Shown piece by piece: positions 35,821 through 49,553 of a DNA stretch of 64,000 bases. The DNA comes from Anopheles merus (lineage: Eukaryota; Arthropoda; Insecta; Diptera; Culicidae). A model generated the notes under the pieces. The model had not been told where the DNA came from, searched no databases, and saw only the letters and a program-made list of their open reading frames with translations. Made by a program: the position numbers and the translations under genes. The stretch's first letter is position 1, and the number at the start of each line of letters is the position of its first letter. The DNA lies in assembly GCF_017562075.2 (NCBI RefSeq), contig NC_054083.1, positions 18,778,928 to 18,842,927 on the forward strand, in the 5' to 3' direction.

Positions 35821-38408
35821 TAAAAGGCGAGAGAGCGAATCAACAGAATGAGATAAAGTAGCAATTTGTTTGTGTTGGTAAGAGAAAGAGAGAAAGAGAG
35901 AAAGAGAGAAAGAGTGAATGAGAGAAAGAGTGAATGAGAGAAAGGGTGAAAGAGAGGGAGAGACAATTTAGAGGAAGAGCGAAAGAGAGAAAGAGTGAAC
36001 TCAAAACGGAAAGCCCAATGCGAAGGGCGCCACGATCGCCGCGGAACGTTAAATGTGCAATAACGACCATTTGGCTAATTGTTTTAGCAAGCATAATACA
36101 TTCACTTCGGCTTTGGAGTTAATTAGCGGCACATGAACGGTGCAGGGGCTAGGCCAGGGGCGTGGGGTGTACAAATACAATCCCCCTGCCTTTTCGATCC
36201 CACCCTTGCCTTTCCACACACACCCAATGACGCTGTTTGAACCGCGGGTGTATGTATATTTTACTGCTCTCGCTACACTTGCGTTTAATGTGCGCCTGCA
36301 GCGCCTGGAGAGGGTGGCGGTTGGGTGGCGGTGAAAGGTGGCGGAAGGGTGAGGTATGTGCGGTAGCGCCAATAAAATAAATCAAGCACATCATCGTGGC
36401 CGTAGAAGAGCGGACCGCGGCGCATTGATTGTTTGGCGGATTGTTTACTAATAGCTCTTTGGAGCCATTCCAAATTTAAGCTCTGCCAGTGATAATTGTA
36501 CCCTACCTTCCCTTCTCTCTCTCTCTCTCTCTCTTCCTTCCTACCTGACCCGATTATGAAACCGGTTGAACGTGGTATTCGGCCGGTGCCAGTTTTGGGC
36601 AGGTTAGAAAAATTCCATTCCAAATTATCACTCCTAATAGCCTCTTCCCAATGCTTGATTTAGGGGCGTGATGGTTTAATTATTAAGATTTACGGTTTCA
36701 GGCGCTGTGCAGGTAATAAAAGAAAAACATGGGGATTTTATAGACCCATAATATAACGTTCCATAAAGCAGCCGCACCTTCAAACCATCGCAAAACGCAT
36801 CGAAACTCGAACTTCGTCGAACCGTCATTACAAGTGCACAACACACATTCGGGCGCAATCGGTTGCAAAATGCACTTTCCATCGCAGCAGCGGCAGCGGT
36901 TCACGCTTCAATTTATCAATCCAACTGCTGTGACGTGGTACTCCGCTCATCGCACGGAATGCCATTTAAGTGCACCGCCGTCCCGTCCCCAGAGAAGAGA
37001 CCCGTTCTCTCCCACCGCTGTTGGCACAAAAGGACGAAATAATTGAGTAATGCCAACAACATCACCCAGTCCCTACTACTTGCCGTCCCTTTGCGACCCC
37101 TTTGCACCATAAAACACACACAGACACAGACACAGTGTGTTGCTGCACATGCAATTAGATTCACATTACGTTCGCTCGCATAAAGGGAATGAGACACACT
37201 TCTCCCGGCTTCTCCCTGCTTCACCCCTTCTTCACATGTGTTGCTGACCTGTGTTGTTAAGCATAAGAAGGGCACAATGAAACCGTTCTTCTCAGGCATA
37301 AGTGGTTCCCCTCTTACACCTTACCTTTCCTATCCCATTTGCAATTCTCACACACCATCAAAACCCATCTTTCTATCCGGCATGATCCCGCACTCAGCAT
37401 CCCCTCCGCAACGCTTGGCTCGGATAGTTTTCCCTTCCCAACCTGCTCTGCTCTGCCTACCCAGCGCCACATGTGTGTGTGTGTCTTTTCTATTCCATAT
37501 CAAAGTAAGCACGGGCAAGGGGCAGTAAAGGAAAGGAAGCACGAGTGGAAGAGAGAGAGAGAGAAAGAGAGAGTGAGGTAACACGAAGGAGAGGAGCGAC
37601 CAATTTCGCGGATCTTCCACACAGTCGCGAATGGCAAAATTGTAGATTTATCATTTAAGTGGTGTCTTGTTTTGCTCTCCACGTACCACCACCACCCCAT
37701 CATCTCCACAAACCATTGCCAATTCGCCGAATTACCCACCCCATTAGAAGATGTATGCACGTACCGCTCCACCCCACACACACACACACACACCCACAGC
37801 CACCACCAATCGGCATGATGACGATGATGGTTGGCATGGCTACAGTGCAGGGTAAAAAAACACACTTGGGAGCAAAGAAAGGGTGCATGGGGTGGACGCT
37901 GGAAGTGGGGTGAATAAGTGTCTCGTTTTTCGATTGCACTGTGCGGTGTAGTGTGCGGTGTGGAGAGTTTTGTTTTGCTCTCGTTTTCTTTGCGGACTCC
38001 CTCGGGCACGCTGGCTGTTTGTGTGAATGTATATTTTTGCACTCAATGCACTCTTCCCATTCTGATCTATGTGCTGCTGCCCTCCTGCCTGTCTTACCCT
38101 CCCCCCTCTCCCTTATATATTACTCGTTGCCAGAGCAGCAGGCCTCATTCGCTTCGTAGCAGTCTATTTAACTGTAATTAACATTTGCCTTCGCATCATG
38201 ACTTTTTCGCATCAACATTCAATTTTCTGTGACGGGAATGTTTTTCTTTTCTTTTTTTCTTTTACATTACTCGTACGTGCCTGTCTCCTCTCATTCCACT
38301 GCGTATGGGAACTAGGGGTAAAATTGGGCCTGCTAGGGAATTTGATAAATACAGTCGGAATTTACCAGTTGAACGCTTTTCAGTTAACATGCTTTTTGAA
38401 AGGATTTC
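29721..38408. other. Noncoding interval, part 1
   Basis: No gene is supported. AT-rich stretches (30.2-31.1, 34.1-35.6 kb) alternate with GC-richer blocks (31.3-33.9, 36.1-38.3 kb). There are GA arrays at 35769-35815 and 35880-35960, a CT run at 36513-36532 and several CA runs. The alternation suits regulatory DNA of a developmental gene, but no specific element can be shown. Confidence 0.4.
35769..35815. repeat. (GA)n microsatellite
   Basis: Over 18 GA units, followed by looser GAAAGAGA and GAGTGAATGAGAGAAA units up to about 36000. Confidence 0.85.
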
Positions 38409-38626
38409 CAGGGGTTCTCATAGTTGACGGATACTTTCTTGACTCTTTCCTATTGGAAGTGAACTTGGAAATTGGACGCCATGACACCGTTTTTGGGCAA
38501 GAAATTCCTATTTGATATGTCAAACAAGGGTGCTATAAAGTCTAATTCCCATAACATTAAGTTCATTTCGCGTAAGAAGGAGTCAATAAAGTGTCCCACA
38601 GCTATGAGAACTACTGGAAAACCCTG
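38409..38626. mobile_element. MITE, family 1, copy 2
   Basis: It starts CAGGGGTTCTCATAGTTGAC and ends CTATGAGAACTACTGGAAAA followed by CCCTG. The interior follows the copy at 12114 closely without its internal duplication. It is noncoding. Confidence 0.6.
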
Positions 38627-38877
38627 TATGCGCCTTTACGGTTTATTTGTGAACTTATATCAATCCAATTCTTCCAAACCACGTTCAAATTAGTGTTGGG
38701 ATTAATGAATCCTTCGTTGAAATACATTCATATAATTCTTCAGTGATGAGTGATTCGAATCTCTAATCGACTCTTCAAGCATTCATCAATCTCTATAGAT
38801 TCATGAATCTCCAGTCACGAAAGATAAATTACTCTTCAAAGACTCATGAATCTAAAAGATTCATAGATCTATTAAAA

Positions 38878-39006
<129 letters not shown>

Positions 39007-39049
39007 AGACATTCATGAATCTTTAGAGATAGTTTCAAAACAGTGAATT

Positions 39050-39215
39050 TGCGCGATTCTACCAAACAACATACCCGTCGTGGGTTCAAACCTCGTATGG
39101 ACCATCTCTCCGTAGCAACAAGAAAAAACTATCCGGTTGCATGGACTTGCCAAGAAGTCTCAAAAGCCTGTATAGGCTGGCATGACCACGTAGGTTGTTA
39201 CGCCGAGAAGAAAAA
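39050..39215 (+). mobile_element. tRNA-derived SINE fragment (Anopheles SINE200-like)
   Basis: GTGGGTTCAAACCTCG contains a pol III B box. Downstream are GGCTGGCATGACCACGTAGG, then TTGTTACGCC and a GAAGAA-type tail, the order I know from Anopheles SINEs. No A box is obvious, so the 5' end is probably truncated. Confidence 0.55.
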
Positions 39216-39719
39216 TAATTAGAAGCTCAAGCTCTATGAATATTTGGATATGTATGAATCCCTGAATCGTGAATCTTTCGAGACATATGAAACTTTTGAT
39301 ATTCAAGAATCTTTCGAGATTCATGAGTCTTTCGCGATTCAGGAATATTGGCAACTGAAATTCAGATTTATTGAATCATTTCAAAGATTCATTCAGAATC
39401 ATGAATCGAAAAAGTTGCAAAGCTCGACATTGTATGGATGTTAATGACGTGGTGATAATGTGCAAAATAGGCATAGAGCAAACGATCCATCTACGAAAAA
39501 AGGTTACAAAATGACCAAATATAGCTTTTTTGAACAAATGTGTTATCTTGTTAGTATTTTCATCAAATTTTATGAAAACAATCCTTGAAGAAATTTGAGC
39601 ACATATCTCCTGCTACACTGGACAACTAACGAACATCGTCCCGAGTAGTTAACAACCTCTAAAATGCAGGAACATTAAATTATATGCTTTAAAATTGAAG
39701 CGTCTATACTCGGTTTTTA

Positions 39720-39944
39720 AGGAGTTCCCATAGCTTATTGGACATCATCTTAACTCTTTCGTTACATCTGGGGCAGTGAACTTTACATCTGGAGAATTGA
39801 ACACCATGGTACCTTTTTTCGACAGGCTTTTTAACAATTCCTATTGGATATGTCCAAAAAGGAGGCCATCCAGGACCCATGAAATAAAGTAAGTTTCCCG
39901 TAAGAAAGAGTCGAGAAAGTGTCCCAAAACAATCAGAACCCCTG
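39720..39944. mobile_element. MITE, family 1, copy 3 (diverged)
   Basis: GGAGTTCCCATAGC at the left and AAAGTGTCCC...AGAACCCCTG at the right are inverted counterparts. TTCCTATTGGATATGTCC in the interior is shared with the other copies. Confidence 0.5.
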
Positions 39945-41889
39945 AAACCCCCTTTGAACTGAACCAGAAGCGTTTTAGGACAGCGATGAAATGCAAACTG
40001 CTGAAGGAATGACTACAAAACCATGGCATCATCATGTAGCATTGGTCAAAAGAACATGGCCATTTTGCTCGTGTGTAAGCTTGTGTATATCGTTGCTTAT
40101 TACATGTAAAGCCATGCATTAATTTAGTTACTTTCTCTTGTTATGATGCCTCTTAAAGTTTACTCTTTACAACTTTTCGTTTATTTATGCTGAGTTAAAT
40201 AAAATGATCCTCACTGTGCCCCCACGAGGCCTATTTTGCCCCGCGTTCCGCTACCCATGGAGAGTTGCTGGTTCAGTATTTGAGTTCGCCAATCGGTGCG
40301 CACACACTTGGGTGATGATGTAGCGCGCCCGCAACCACGACGATGAGATGATGACGGCGATGATGATGCCGACACGGTTCATAACGAAATGGGAGAGTAA
40401 AAACACGCAGATTGCATTTGATGCAATTTACAACTAGCAGCGATCGAGTTCCAAACACACAAACACACAGACACACACACACACACACAGCGAGAGTGCC
40501 ACATTGCATCTTTAAGATGGTCCGGCGATGGAAAGAGCGCACGGTCGTTTGATTATGGGCAGAGGCAGCAGTGTCGGGCAACTTGAGAGGCGCACACATG
40601 TGCGACATGTGCATTTTCGTGATTTATCCACACAGAAAGCAGTGCATGCACTACCACCATCGTCATCACATCACGGCCACAGCGTCATTTCGGTTGAACG
40701 GTTGTCATTTATTTTATTAGCCGTACACCGCACCGCACGGCTCACCGCGCCCCGCCATTGACACCTTTGCGCAAAGCTGCTGACCGCGCAGCCCAGCCAC
40801 TTGAAGGGACTGGCGAAGCCGAGGGATTGAGATGCGTTCAACTTACTTAATTTAGAGTTTTGCTCCTACTCCAGACGCTGCACTAAATTGCACTATCCGC
40901 ACCAGAAGAGGCGACCTTTTCGAGCAGTGGCGCACAAGCGAAGCGTTCATCCCTTTTGCGCAAACGGGCTGCGCTCCATGGCGACGGCAAATGCGGTAAC
41001 ACACACTTTAATTAGTAGGCGACGAATCACATTTTCTGCCGCGTACTGTCACTCCGTTTGCCGATGGGTGGCCGGAGGAAGAGATCACTTGAACTGAAGA
41101 ACGTGAGCCTCCTCACCTCACCCCACCCTTGTTGCACTTATTCGATGCACTTGTATCGTTTTTTTCTTCTCAGCAATCGTTGACTCAATTTTAATAGCCC
41201 ATCAAACGTCAATTAAATATGATCAAACTGATCCACCCCCACCAAACCCACCCACGAGATGGCAGCAGGTGATAAGCCAAGGTAAGAGTGCAGGCAGGCG
41301 TGCGAAAATAAAACACTCGACGTGGGGAAAATGTGATGAAAATAGATCCTCCAAAGGGAGACCCTGGCCACCCTTCACTGCACTAATCGCTCCCCGCGCG
41401 TTCCACTTACCCGTAGCCGAAATGGTGGTGGTGTGAAGCGTGCGCGCGGTTTTAATATTTTAACGATCGATCGCTAAACGCCACCATCGTTCGTCAAGCC
41501 CGCTCGGCACGCCACCGCTGATGATGAAGAGGGGAGGGTTGATTTTTGTTTTCTTACTGGTCCTGTGCGAAGGATTGAGTCACTGACAAATGGCACCTTT
41601 TTATTGCTCTTTTTTTGTTGTTTTGCTTCTTCGCCACTAGCCCTTTCGCGCACTTGTACACTTGTTGCCCGCGTTGGCTATAAAATAAACACGTTTCCAC
41701 TCTATTATCGGTGAACAGCAGCAGCAGCAGCAACAACAACAGAAAAATATAAAACAATAATTGTAAGCAATAATCAATACACACTTATGCGCTCGGATGC
41801 GCACGCGGCCGGGACGGTGGAGGACGGCGTAATGTATACGGCACTAGCAGCAGCAGCAGCAGCAGTAGCACTTGGAAATCAACACTACA

Positions 41890-41926
<37 letters not shown>

Positions 41927-42742
41927 CCATTCACACTGATTCAAATTGCTCAATAACTGTCACTGGCAGAGGCAGACCCCGTCGGCCACCAGAAGAACCC
42001 AGCACCAAATCAAGCGCAATGGGACACGGACCGACCCCAAATGGATACAACCGTTTGCTGTATCGCTGCTGCTGCTGCTGCTTCTCAGTAAATTGGTTCA
42101 TTCATCTTCCGCACACACTTTCTTTCCGAACCAAACAAAAAAATAAATAAACGGCAAACGAGCAAGAATGGACACGGAGCGCGCGGAGTGTTGTTCTTGC
42201 TACAAAGAACCGTACAAACGCGCAAACACACACACACACACACCGAGAGAGCGAGAGAAAGGGCAGCGCGACAAGTCCAGGCAGGCAGCAAACTATTTCG
42301 TAGCGTGTAACGACACGCGATCAAAACGCAAAAACGCCCGGCGAGGTTTTTCAGAGGAATTATTATTCAATTTACTCCGCACCCGCATCACACGCTCGCT
42401 CTCTTTCTCTCTTGCAGTGCGCTCTCTCTCTCTCTCTCCCATTCACTCTCTCCACACTGGAGCGAGCGAAACGGAACGAGCCATTCTTTTGCTCTCGTTT
42501 ACTCTTTCGTTTCGCTCACACTGCTGTTCGCTCACACTGCGCTCCGGTCGCGGTGTTGTTTGCCGCCGTTATTCCTAGAATAAACTGGCCACCTTCATGC
42601 GCCAGCGGCCGGGTTTGCTTGTCGCTTAAATGTTCCATTTCGGTTGCTGGCAATTGGTGAAGCCAGAAGTGGTAGCACGGCGGCCACTTTTTGCCCAGAA
42701 CTATGATGAACCACTTACCCGGGCGGGCAGGGAAGTGTAGAA

Positions 42743-42755
42743 ACAGAGAGAGAGA

Positions 42756-42819
<64 letters not shown>
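42743..42819. repeat. (GA)n microsatellite
   Basis: AGAGAG with a few AAAG interruptions at the left, then about 28 pure GA units. Confidence 0.9.
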
Positions 42820-42822
<3 letters not shown>

Positions 42823-43526
42823 TTCACCTAATTTGAATGTAATTCGTGTTGCATTGCCAGCACGAAACAGCTCAAAGCACGGGAAGAGATGGTGTAATAA
42901 TTACGGGTAAGAAGTTCCAGTTCGGCGAAGTGTTTTAACCGTAATAAGAGTTGCTGGCTTCGGCTGAGAACCGCAGGAAACATTAACAAGATAATCACTA
43001 CACAAGACACGGTTTAAACTGATTTATGGACAGTGCCGTTAATCACACACAAACGAACGAGAGTTTGATAACTGACGAATTGGTGTAACAAAAACTATGA
43101 AAAAACAAACACACACACACACACACTTTTTCACCGCAGTAGTGGAAAATGTCAAGTGGAACCGAAACGTCTGAAAGGATCAGAATATTAGTTCTAGCCA
43201 TGAATAATAATGACGGATTTTCGTCTGCGCTCAACATTATTTATGAGCACAATTAGCACACTGACAAGACGTAATAATGTCGTAAAAAACAACATGAGAG
43301 AGAGAAAGAGAAGGAGGAATTACAGTTTAAAAAAATGGCAGAAAAAATGGAACCACGCAAACCGCTCGCAAAACAATGTAGAGTCAAAGGTAGGCGCAAT
43401 TCAAAATTCACCAATACGCTCGTTAGATCTTCCCTACAGCTGCTGGCAGCACACCCGCGGCCAAGTAAAAAATGGGTTCAGATAAATACGGCGCGTAAAG
43501 ATGAACTGAGAGTAATGGGCGAACTA

Positions 43527-43528
<2 letters not shown>

Positions 43529-43578
<50 letters not shown>
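43529..43578. repeat. (CA)n microsatellite
   Basis: About 25 CA units, the longest CA run in the window. Confidence 0.9.
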
Positions 43579-43580
<2 letters not shown>

Positions 43581-45959
43581 AGCACACTGAGTTTCAATCC
43601 AATCCATCCATCTCTACTCCCCCTGCCCCATGGAAAGTCGAAACGGATTTCAATAATTAGGATGACAAAGGGAAAATGTGAGATGGGAAGTGAATGGGAT
43701 GCTGCTGCTGCTGCTGATGATGACGATGATGACAAACGCACGGCAGCGTAAAAGAGAGATGAGTGCACTCCGTTGGCTTTGCCGGTGTTGGTGAAGAGGG
43801 AAAAGGGCTTGCCGGGAGAGCAGGGCTTACTTCATTATTGTGGCCCACGTTATATGCCCCCAAGTGACGGAGCAGAAGTGGAAGGGCGACGAGAAACGAG
43901 AACCTCTTGGAAAAACGCTTAAACGGTGCTCTTAATTGAAACAAACAGTGACAAGCGCGAAACGATCCAGAGCACGGCCCGCTGTGATGGGAGAGAGTGA
44001 GAGAGAGAGAGAGAGAGCGCGAGCGAGAGAGGTGAACAACACGACGGCAATAATAACAAGCGGTACTAATAGCAGTAGCAGCAATAATAATAATAACAAC
44101 AACAGCACCATGAACAACAATGTAAACGCGCCTCTCGTAACCGACACCCAAAAACCGAACCTTTCTGTTTTTTTGTTTGTTTCGCCCTGGCTCTGTTTAG
44201 CTTGCTTTTCCTCTCCGGAAACCAACCGTCGTCATTACACCGTACCTCCACCACCAGCCACTACCGCCACTAACCCCTGTTGGGAAAATTCACCGAACGT
44301 AGCACAGCACGACACACCACAGCACGGCACAGTCCGCTCGAGTATAGCCAGAAGGGAAAAACCGTTCTCGGGGCGCAGCGTTTCAAAAACTGCTCCCGCA
44401 CTGCTCCGTGTCAATTTATCGACTATTAACGCACACAAAAACTCCGAATGTCAATTTACAACTGAAACCATTTGTCTGATTTGAGAAACAAACACACATC
44501 AAGGAAAAGGCAGTAAAAGATAATCGACTCCCCGCGCGCACTAATGGAGCATAGAATTACATTCATATTCATCGCGCGCACACACAGCCAACACACCATC
44601 ATCATGCCGTATATTATTACTGCTGCTGCCAACCTCCGCCACCACCACCGACGATATCCATCTCGCTCGCACAGCTGCCCATGTGCTGGCCATTTCGCAC
44701 CGAGCTGAACTGCGAGAGAAGATGTGGCCGAGAGAGCGAAAGGGCGAGCGAGCGAACGAGTGAGTGAGTGAGCGGGACTCGAAGCTGACCCGATTGGTTC
44801 GGTGTGTGAGTACGCTGCGAGAGTGTGCAGGCGGCGCGCGAGAGCAATGCACACGCGAGCCGCAGAGACGACAGATTGCGCAAAGGCGGAAGCAGGATGG
44901 CACGATAGCCGGCCGTACATACAAGCGCATCGCTGCCCTGCCCTGCCCCGCCGTACGGTATGTCGGCAGTGGTGGTGGTTAGTGCTTTATTGCGCTTGTT
45001 AAACGGAGTTCTTTGATTGACCGGGTCCAATGGGGCCCGGGGCGGGGGTTGGTGGACGGGTTCGGCTAAAGCGAGGAGGGAAATTGGAAAAACGATTTTG
45101 ATTTGAATGCCCCTACTCTCATATGTATATAATTTTCTGCTTTATTTTCTTCCCTCCCGGTTTCCAACGCGCTGCCGGGTGAGGACGAACCTTTAACAGC
45201 AGCACAACAACAACAACAACAACAGCAGAGAAAGAAACAAGGGAAAATTAGGGACGGCCGGCTGGGAAGGGATGCAACGATTCAAGTGTATCATCTTCGT
45301 TATCTGCGGAACGGGAGCGAATAAGTGCCTGCTAACACACATCATCCCCAATCGCTAACGCACGCTGGCACGCTGCGGCGCACGAGATCACAGACAGAGC
45401 CACACATACACACACGAGAGGATAGAGCGCATCTGGCGGAAGGGCGGCCGGTGGAAGGAAAGAGTAATGTCGTCTTCCTTTAAGCGCTTGTTCGGCGATT
45501 TAATTCGCACTTGTCGCCGCAGGTCGCTCGCTCAAATCGCCTCCACTCTTCCTCTCTCGCTCTCTTTCTCTCTCTCTCTCTCTCTCTCTGACTGTTTCTC
45601 CCTTTTTCTCCCTTATTTAAATGAGACCGCCTGAGAACAACAGTAGTCACTCGGCCACGGTTGATTGATGTACTGCGAACGTTTTATTAGCTGCGACGAT
45701 GAAGAACGATATTGGATCAACTTTACCGGTCGCACGCAATTGCCGTTGCCACGACTACCACCGACTGCTAAATGGGGTGGTGGTGGTGGTTTGGATGCTG
45801 TGAAGATGTTCCCTTTTGTTAGCGTTATCTCTAATAGCATCGGCGAATCGATGATCGGTGGTGTCCTTTTTAACCAGAGCATGTTTGCGTTCATCTTGAA
45901 GATTATTAAGGACTTTAGGGGAACTGACGAACAAGAACATTGTTCAAGCATTTAGCAAT

Positions 45960-47796
45960 CAATTCATGTAAAATATAGAATAAACCAAAAACTTTCATTT
46001 AGGTTTAATAGCTCCAAATGATGTGCATGTCTGAGCGACTGATATTTTCGAAATTATGATGAAATCTAGGAAATGTCAAAAAGATAAAACAAAATTAAGC
46101 AAATACAGATTTGTATGTAAATTTTATTCGAGTAACATAATATTTGAGCCAGTTTCGTATTGCTGTCGTCTATCGTACTGCTTAAGCACATGTTCGTTCT
46201 GGTTGAGTTGACGAGATTCCCATTCTTTCCGGTAGTCTCCGGTAGTCAATTGGATCGACGCATCAGCTCTTCCAAGGTCGACCGTAGCAAAGTTTGACTA
46301 TACATTTACGAGGCAAGAATGTTAGATTATACAAGATAAAGCATTTACTTCCTTAAACCAATGTCATTAGGCCACCATTAAGGCCGGGATAACGGACTGG
46401 CAGACGAGGGCGCGAGACCGCGAGCGGTTTCGGACACTCTTGAGGCAGGCCAGGACCGCAAAGCGGTTGTAGCGCCGGATAAGTAAGTAAACCAATGTAG
46501 GACTTCTACATTCTCATGCATACATTCTAGCTGTATGCATTACGGAATAATATTTTGTTAAATGCATACATAATTCATGCACTGAATAATGATTTAGGTT
46601 TATGTAAACAAATATATGATTTGAGATATTTTAGTTAACTTGAAAATAAATATGTAGTTTTGAACGATTTAACACTATGAAACTGTTAATAGCACTAAAG
46701 AAAACTGGAAATGAGCTTTTGCTGTAATGCTAGCTCTGTTTTATCATTTTTTGCTAGTCCCGTAGTACTTTCGTCAATTGATACCCCGTTAAGTTCAAGC
46801 TACGTTTGGACCAATCCCCATACGCCAGAATGATTATCCTGCTGGATTAAGCAGGCTTATACCATCTAAGGTTATTGCACTCAGAAAGAAAACGTTAATC
46901 TAATTTAATGGACACTGATAATTCTGCGATGAAATATTCTCATTTGAGCCTGCATACAAAGAACAAATTACATCTTTATTTTGTACGATTTTTTTATTTA
47001 AATTTTTACCATGTTTTCGATCGATATTGTCTAGGGATTACAATAAAATTATTAGTTTTTTAGTTAACACGCTTTTCCATACAAAAACAATAAGATTCTT
47101 CTCGACAGGCCATGAGATTATTTTAAATTGTTCAAAACCTAGTTTGAACATTCAACTTAAAAGCATGCCAACTAAAAAACGTTCAACTATTGAATTCTGA
47201 CTGTAGTTTGATGCATGAAACATAAAATGTAAGCATTTATAATTTTTATTCTTAGCATAGTGTCATAATAAAATATATAATAATAGAAGCAAGCAAATTT
47301 AAAAATCAATTGTTATGGAAACGTCGATTCGGACCTTTATAACGAAATACGTTATTAAGGCAGACACATGAATTTGCCTCCTGGGCACAAAACAAAACTA
47401 TGCGATGATATGCTTCGATGTTTTGACTACGATATGACAGTGGTATGTTTACGTTCGGCATAGCAAAAGCCTTTAACCCTTGTGCAAGCACGATTTGTCA
47501 CATTGAGTAATTGTGATTTTCACAAATTATATTAATTTTGATGTCAATGAGAAAAATAAGGCTTATTTCTGCGTTCCAAATTATAAAGCATTGTTCTTTT
47601 GCTTATTTAAAATATCATATTTTGGGCATTCGTGCTAGACGAAAGCATAAGGGTTAAATTCGAATATTATCAACAAACACAAAACAAAAAAAGAAAACAA
47701 CCCGCAACCCCAATCAGCGTAAAAAATGTCCCTTCCGGCAATTTGGTATTAAACGTGTAACCGTGCGGCAGCATTAATATTTAGCTCTCCATCACG
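45960..47796. other. AT-rich spacer before guanine deaminase
   Basis: No gene is seen. A GC-richer SINE-like insert lies at 46374-46494. A fragment at about 47160-47210 (AAAACGTTCAACTATTGAAT then TCTGACTG) is inverted relative to 38351-38395 and is probably the end of a TA-type MITE. Promoter motifs for guanine deaminase are not evident. Confidence 0.4.
46374..46494. mobile_element. SINE-like fragment
   Basis: A 120-bp GC-rich island in AT-rich DNA ends GCGGTTGTAGCGCCGGATAA followed by a GTAA-type tail. That ending, with the phrase GACCGCAAAGCGG, is familiar from Anopheles short interspersed repeats. Recalled, not searched. Confidence 0.4.
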
Positions 47797-49482
47797 ATGA
47801 AGCAGGTTTTTATTGGTCAAATCGTTCACTCCAAATCGCTCGATGAGCTCGAGGTTCTGGAGAATGGTTTCGTTGCGGTAAACGATTGCATGGTATGTAC
47901 ACCGTTTTGCGTAGTTTGCGCAATTGATTGTGTGTATGTTAAATTATTCATGTTGTGTAAATCAAACTACTTTCATTTTAGATTGAAGCCGTCGGTGATC
48001 ACTCGCAATTGGATGGTTCAGCCGTATCTGAATACGAACGAATCGTGCTATCACCTTCGCAGTTCCTTCTTCCCGGGCTCATCGATTGTCACATCCATGC
48101 CCCGCAAGTGCCCAACATTGGTCTGGGGCTAGATAAGCCGCTGCTGGAGTGGCTGGAATCGTACACCTTTCCGCTGGAAGCGAACTATCGTGATGCTGAG
48201 TTTGCTTCCCGAGTGTACAAGTACGTGGTGGTAAGACAATGATGTTCCTATTCATTGATAACTGCAGACGAATGGGAATTTTTAAAACCAATTCGAAACT
48301 CTCCTGGACAGAACAATACGATTAGTCATGGTACAACAACGGCGTGCTATTTCGCTTCCATCTTTACGGAAACGAACAAGATTCTGGTTGACGAGATGGT
48401 GCGCCAAGGGCAGCGCGGTTTCGTTGGAAAAGTCTCCTCTAATCAAATGTGTCCGGATTTCTACGTGTAAGTATCGCGGCTGGCACACCGGTGCAGGCCT
48501 GCAATAACACTTAATTTTGGTCGTCCTTTTACAGTGAATGCAACACGGAAACATCGGTAGAGGACAATGTAGACTTCATACGCTACGTAATGGAGCGGAA
48601 AAGCGATCTCGTGCAACCGGTGATAACGCCACGCTTCGCTATTACATGTGACGAGCCGCTAATGCGCGAACTGGGCAAGCTGGCCAAGCAGTACAGCCTG
48701 AACGTGCAAACGCATGTGTCGGAAAATTTGGGCGAAATTGAAACGGTGAAGCAGCAGTACCCGAGCGCCCCTCACTACTCGGGTGTGTACGATGAGGTTG
48801 GACTGCTGACGGACCGGACCGTGCTCGCTCACGGTGTCCATCTGGAGGACGCCGAGCTGAAGGTGCTGGCCGCCCGTGGCACCTCCGTAGCGCACTGTCC
48901 CAGCTCCAACACAAACCTTGGATCGGGTTTTTGTGACGTTCGGCGCCTGCTGGATGCCCGCGTCAAGGTGGGCCTCGGAACGGACGTGTCCGGTGGAAGC
49001 GACATGAGCATACTGGCAGCAATGCGTGCCGCTCTCGGCGTATCGCAACATTTGAACTTTATGAAAACGCAAGACGTCAAAGGGACGGGCAAATTGGAGC
49101 AATGTGCAGCGCTCAAGAGAGAGAAATACATTCCACTGTCTTACAAGCAGGCACTGTTTTTGGCCACACTGGGAGGAGCTCAAGGTAACGAATGGGTCAT
49201 GGCGTTGTTGCTGGAATTGGTTTGGATAACATGTTTTTTGCTTTACTTTTAGCGCTGGCACTTGACGAGAAGATCGGAAACTTCCAGAAAGGTAAACAAT
49301 TTGACGCCTTATTAATCGATACGGAACCGCAGCCCATCGGAGGCTACAAACTGCCGGCAAGCTTAACGAAGGACAAAACCAAAGTGCAATTATTGTTGGA
49401 GTTGGTGCAAAAGTTCGTCTACGTTGGTGACGATAGGAACATTGTGAAGGTGTACGTTGCGGGCAAACAAATTAAAACATAG
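47797..49482 (+). CDS. DhpD: Guanine deaminase family aminohydrolase (guanine or dihydropterin deaminase)
   Basis: Five exons, 47797-47892, 47982-48230, 48312-48466, 48535-49184 and 49253-49482 (TAG), have matching phases and give 459 aa; human GDA is about 454. All metal and catalytic landmarks of the amidohydrolase fold are present: HIH in LIDCHIHAPQ, HGTTTACYF, the third ligand region VQTHVSE, the fourth VLAHGVHL, and the Asp in GLGTDVSGG. GNFQKGKQFDALLID and VGDDRNIVKVYVAGKQ match the C-terminal hallmarks of GDA. The family hydrolyses guanine to xanthine and ammonia in the cytosol. In Drosophila the homologue DhpD acts on 7,8-dihydropterin in eye-pigment synthesis, so the substrate here could be either. 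There is no signal peptide. AATAAA lies 66 bp after the stop. The family call is firm; the symbol depends on the substrate. Confidence 0.93.
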
Positions 49483-49547
49483 GAAAGGTGCCTTTATTAA
49501 TTGCCACGGAAGATATTTTATACCTATAAACCACTCAACAACGAACA

Positions 49548-49553
49548 AATAAA
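49548..49553 (+). terminator. Polyadenylation signal of guanine deaminase
   Basis: AATAAA lies 66 bp after the TAG, with GT-rich sequence (TGTGACAAATGTGGCTTGTG) just downstream, as expected of a cleavage site. Confidence 0.6.

Larger units (their letters stand above)
40200..45610. promoter_or_regulatory. GC-richer, GAGA-rich noncoding block
   Basis: The block is rich in GAGAG/CTCTC, CA runs and CAG/CAA strings, in contrast to AT-rich flanks. It resembles insect promoter and 5'UTR sequence and could hold distal 5' exons of NK7.1. No exon can be defined. Arrays: CA 41891-41922, GA 42743-42819, CA 43529-43578, GA 43995-44030, CT about 45560-45590. Confidence 0.35.

Noticed and set aside
39083..39098. 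tRNA gene suggested by GTGGGTTCAAACCTCG
   Set aside because: The B box is present, but there is no A box or cloverleaf; the downstream order of blocks fits a SINE.
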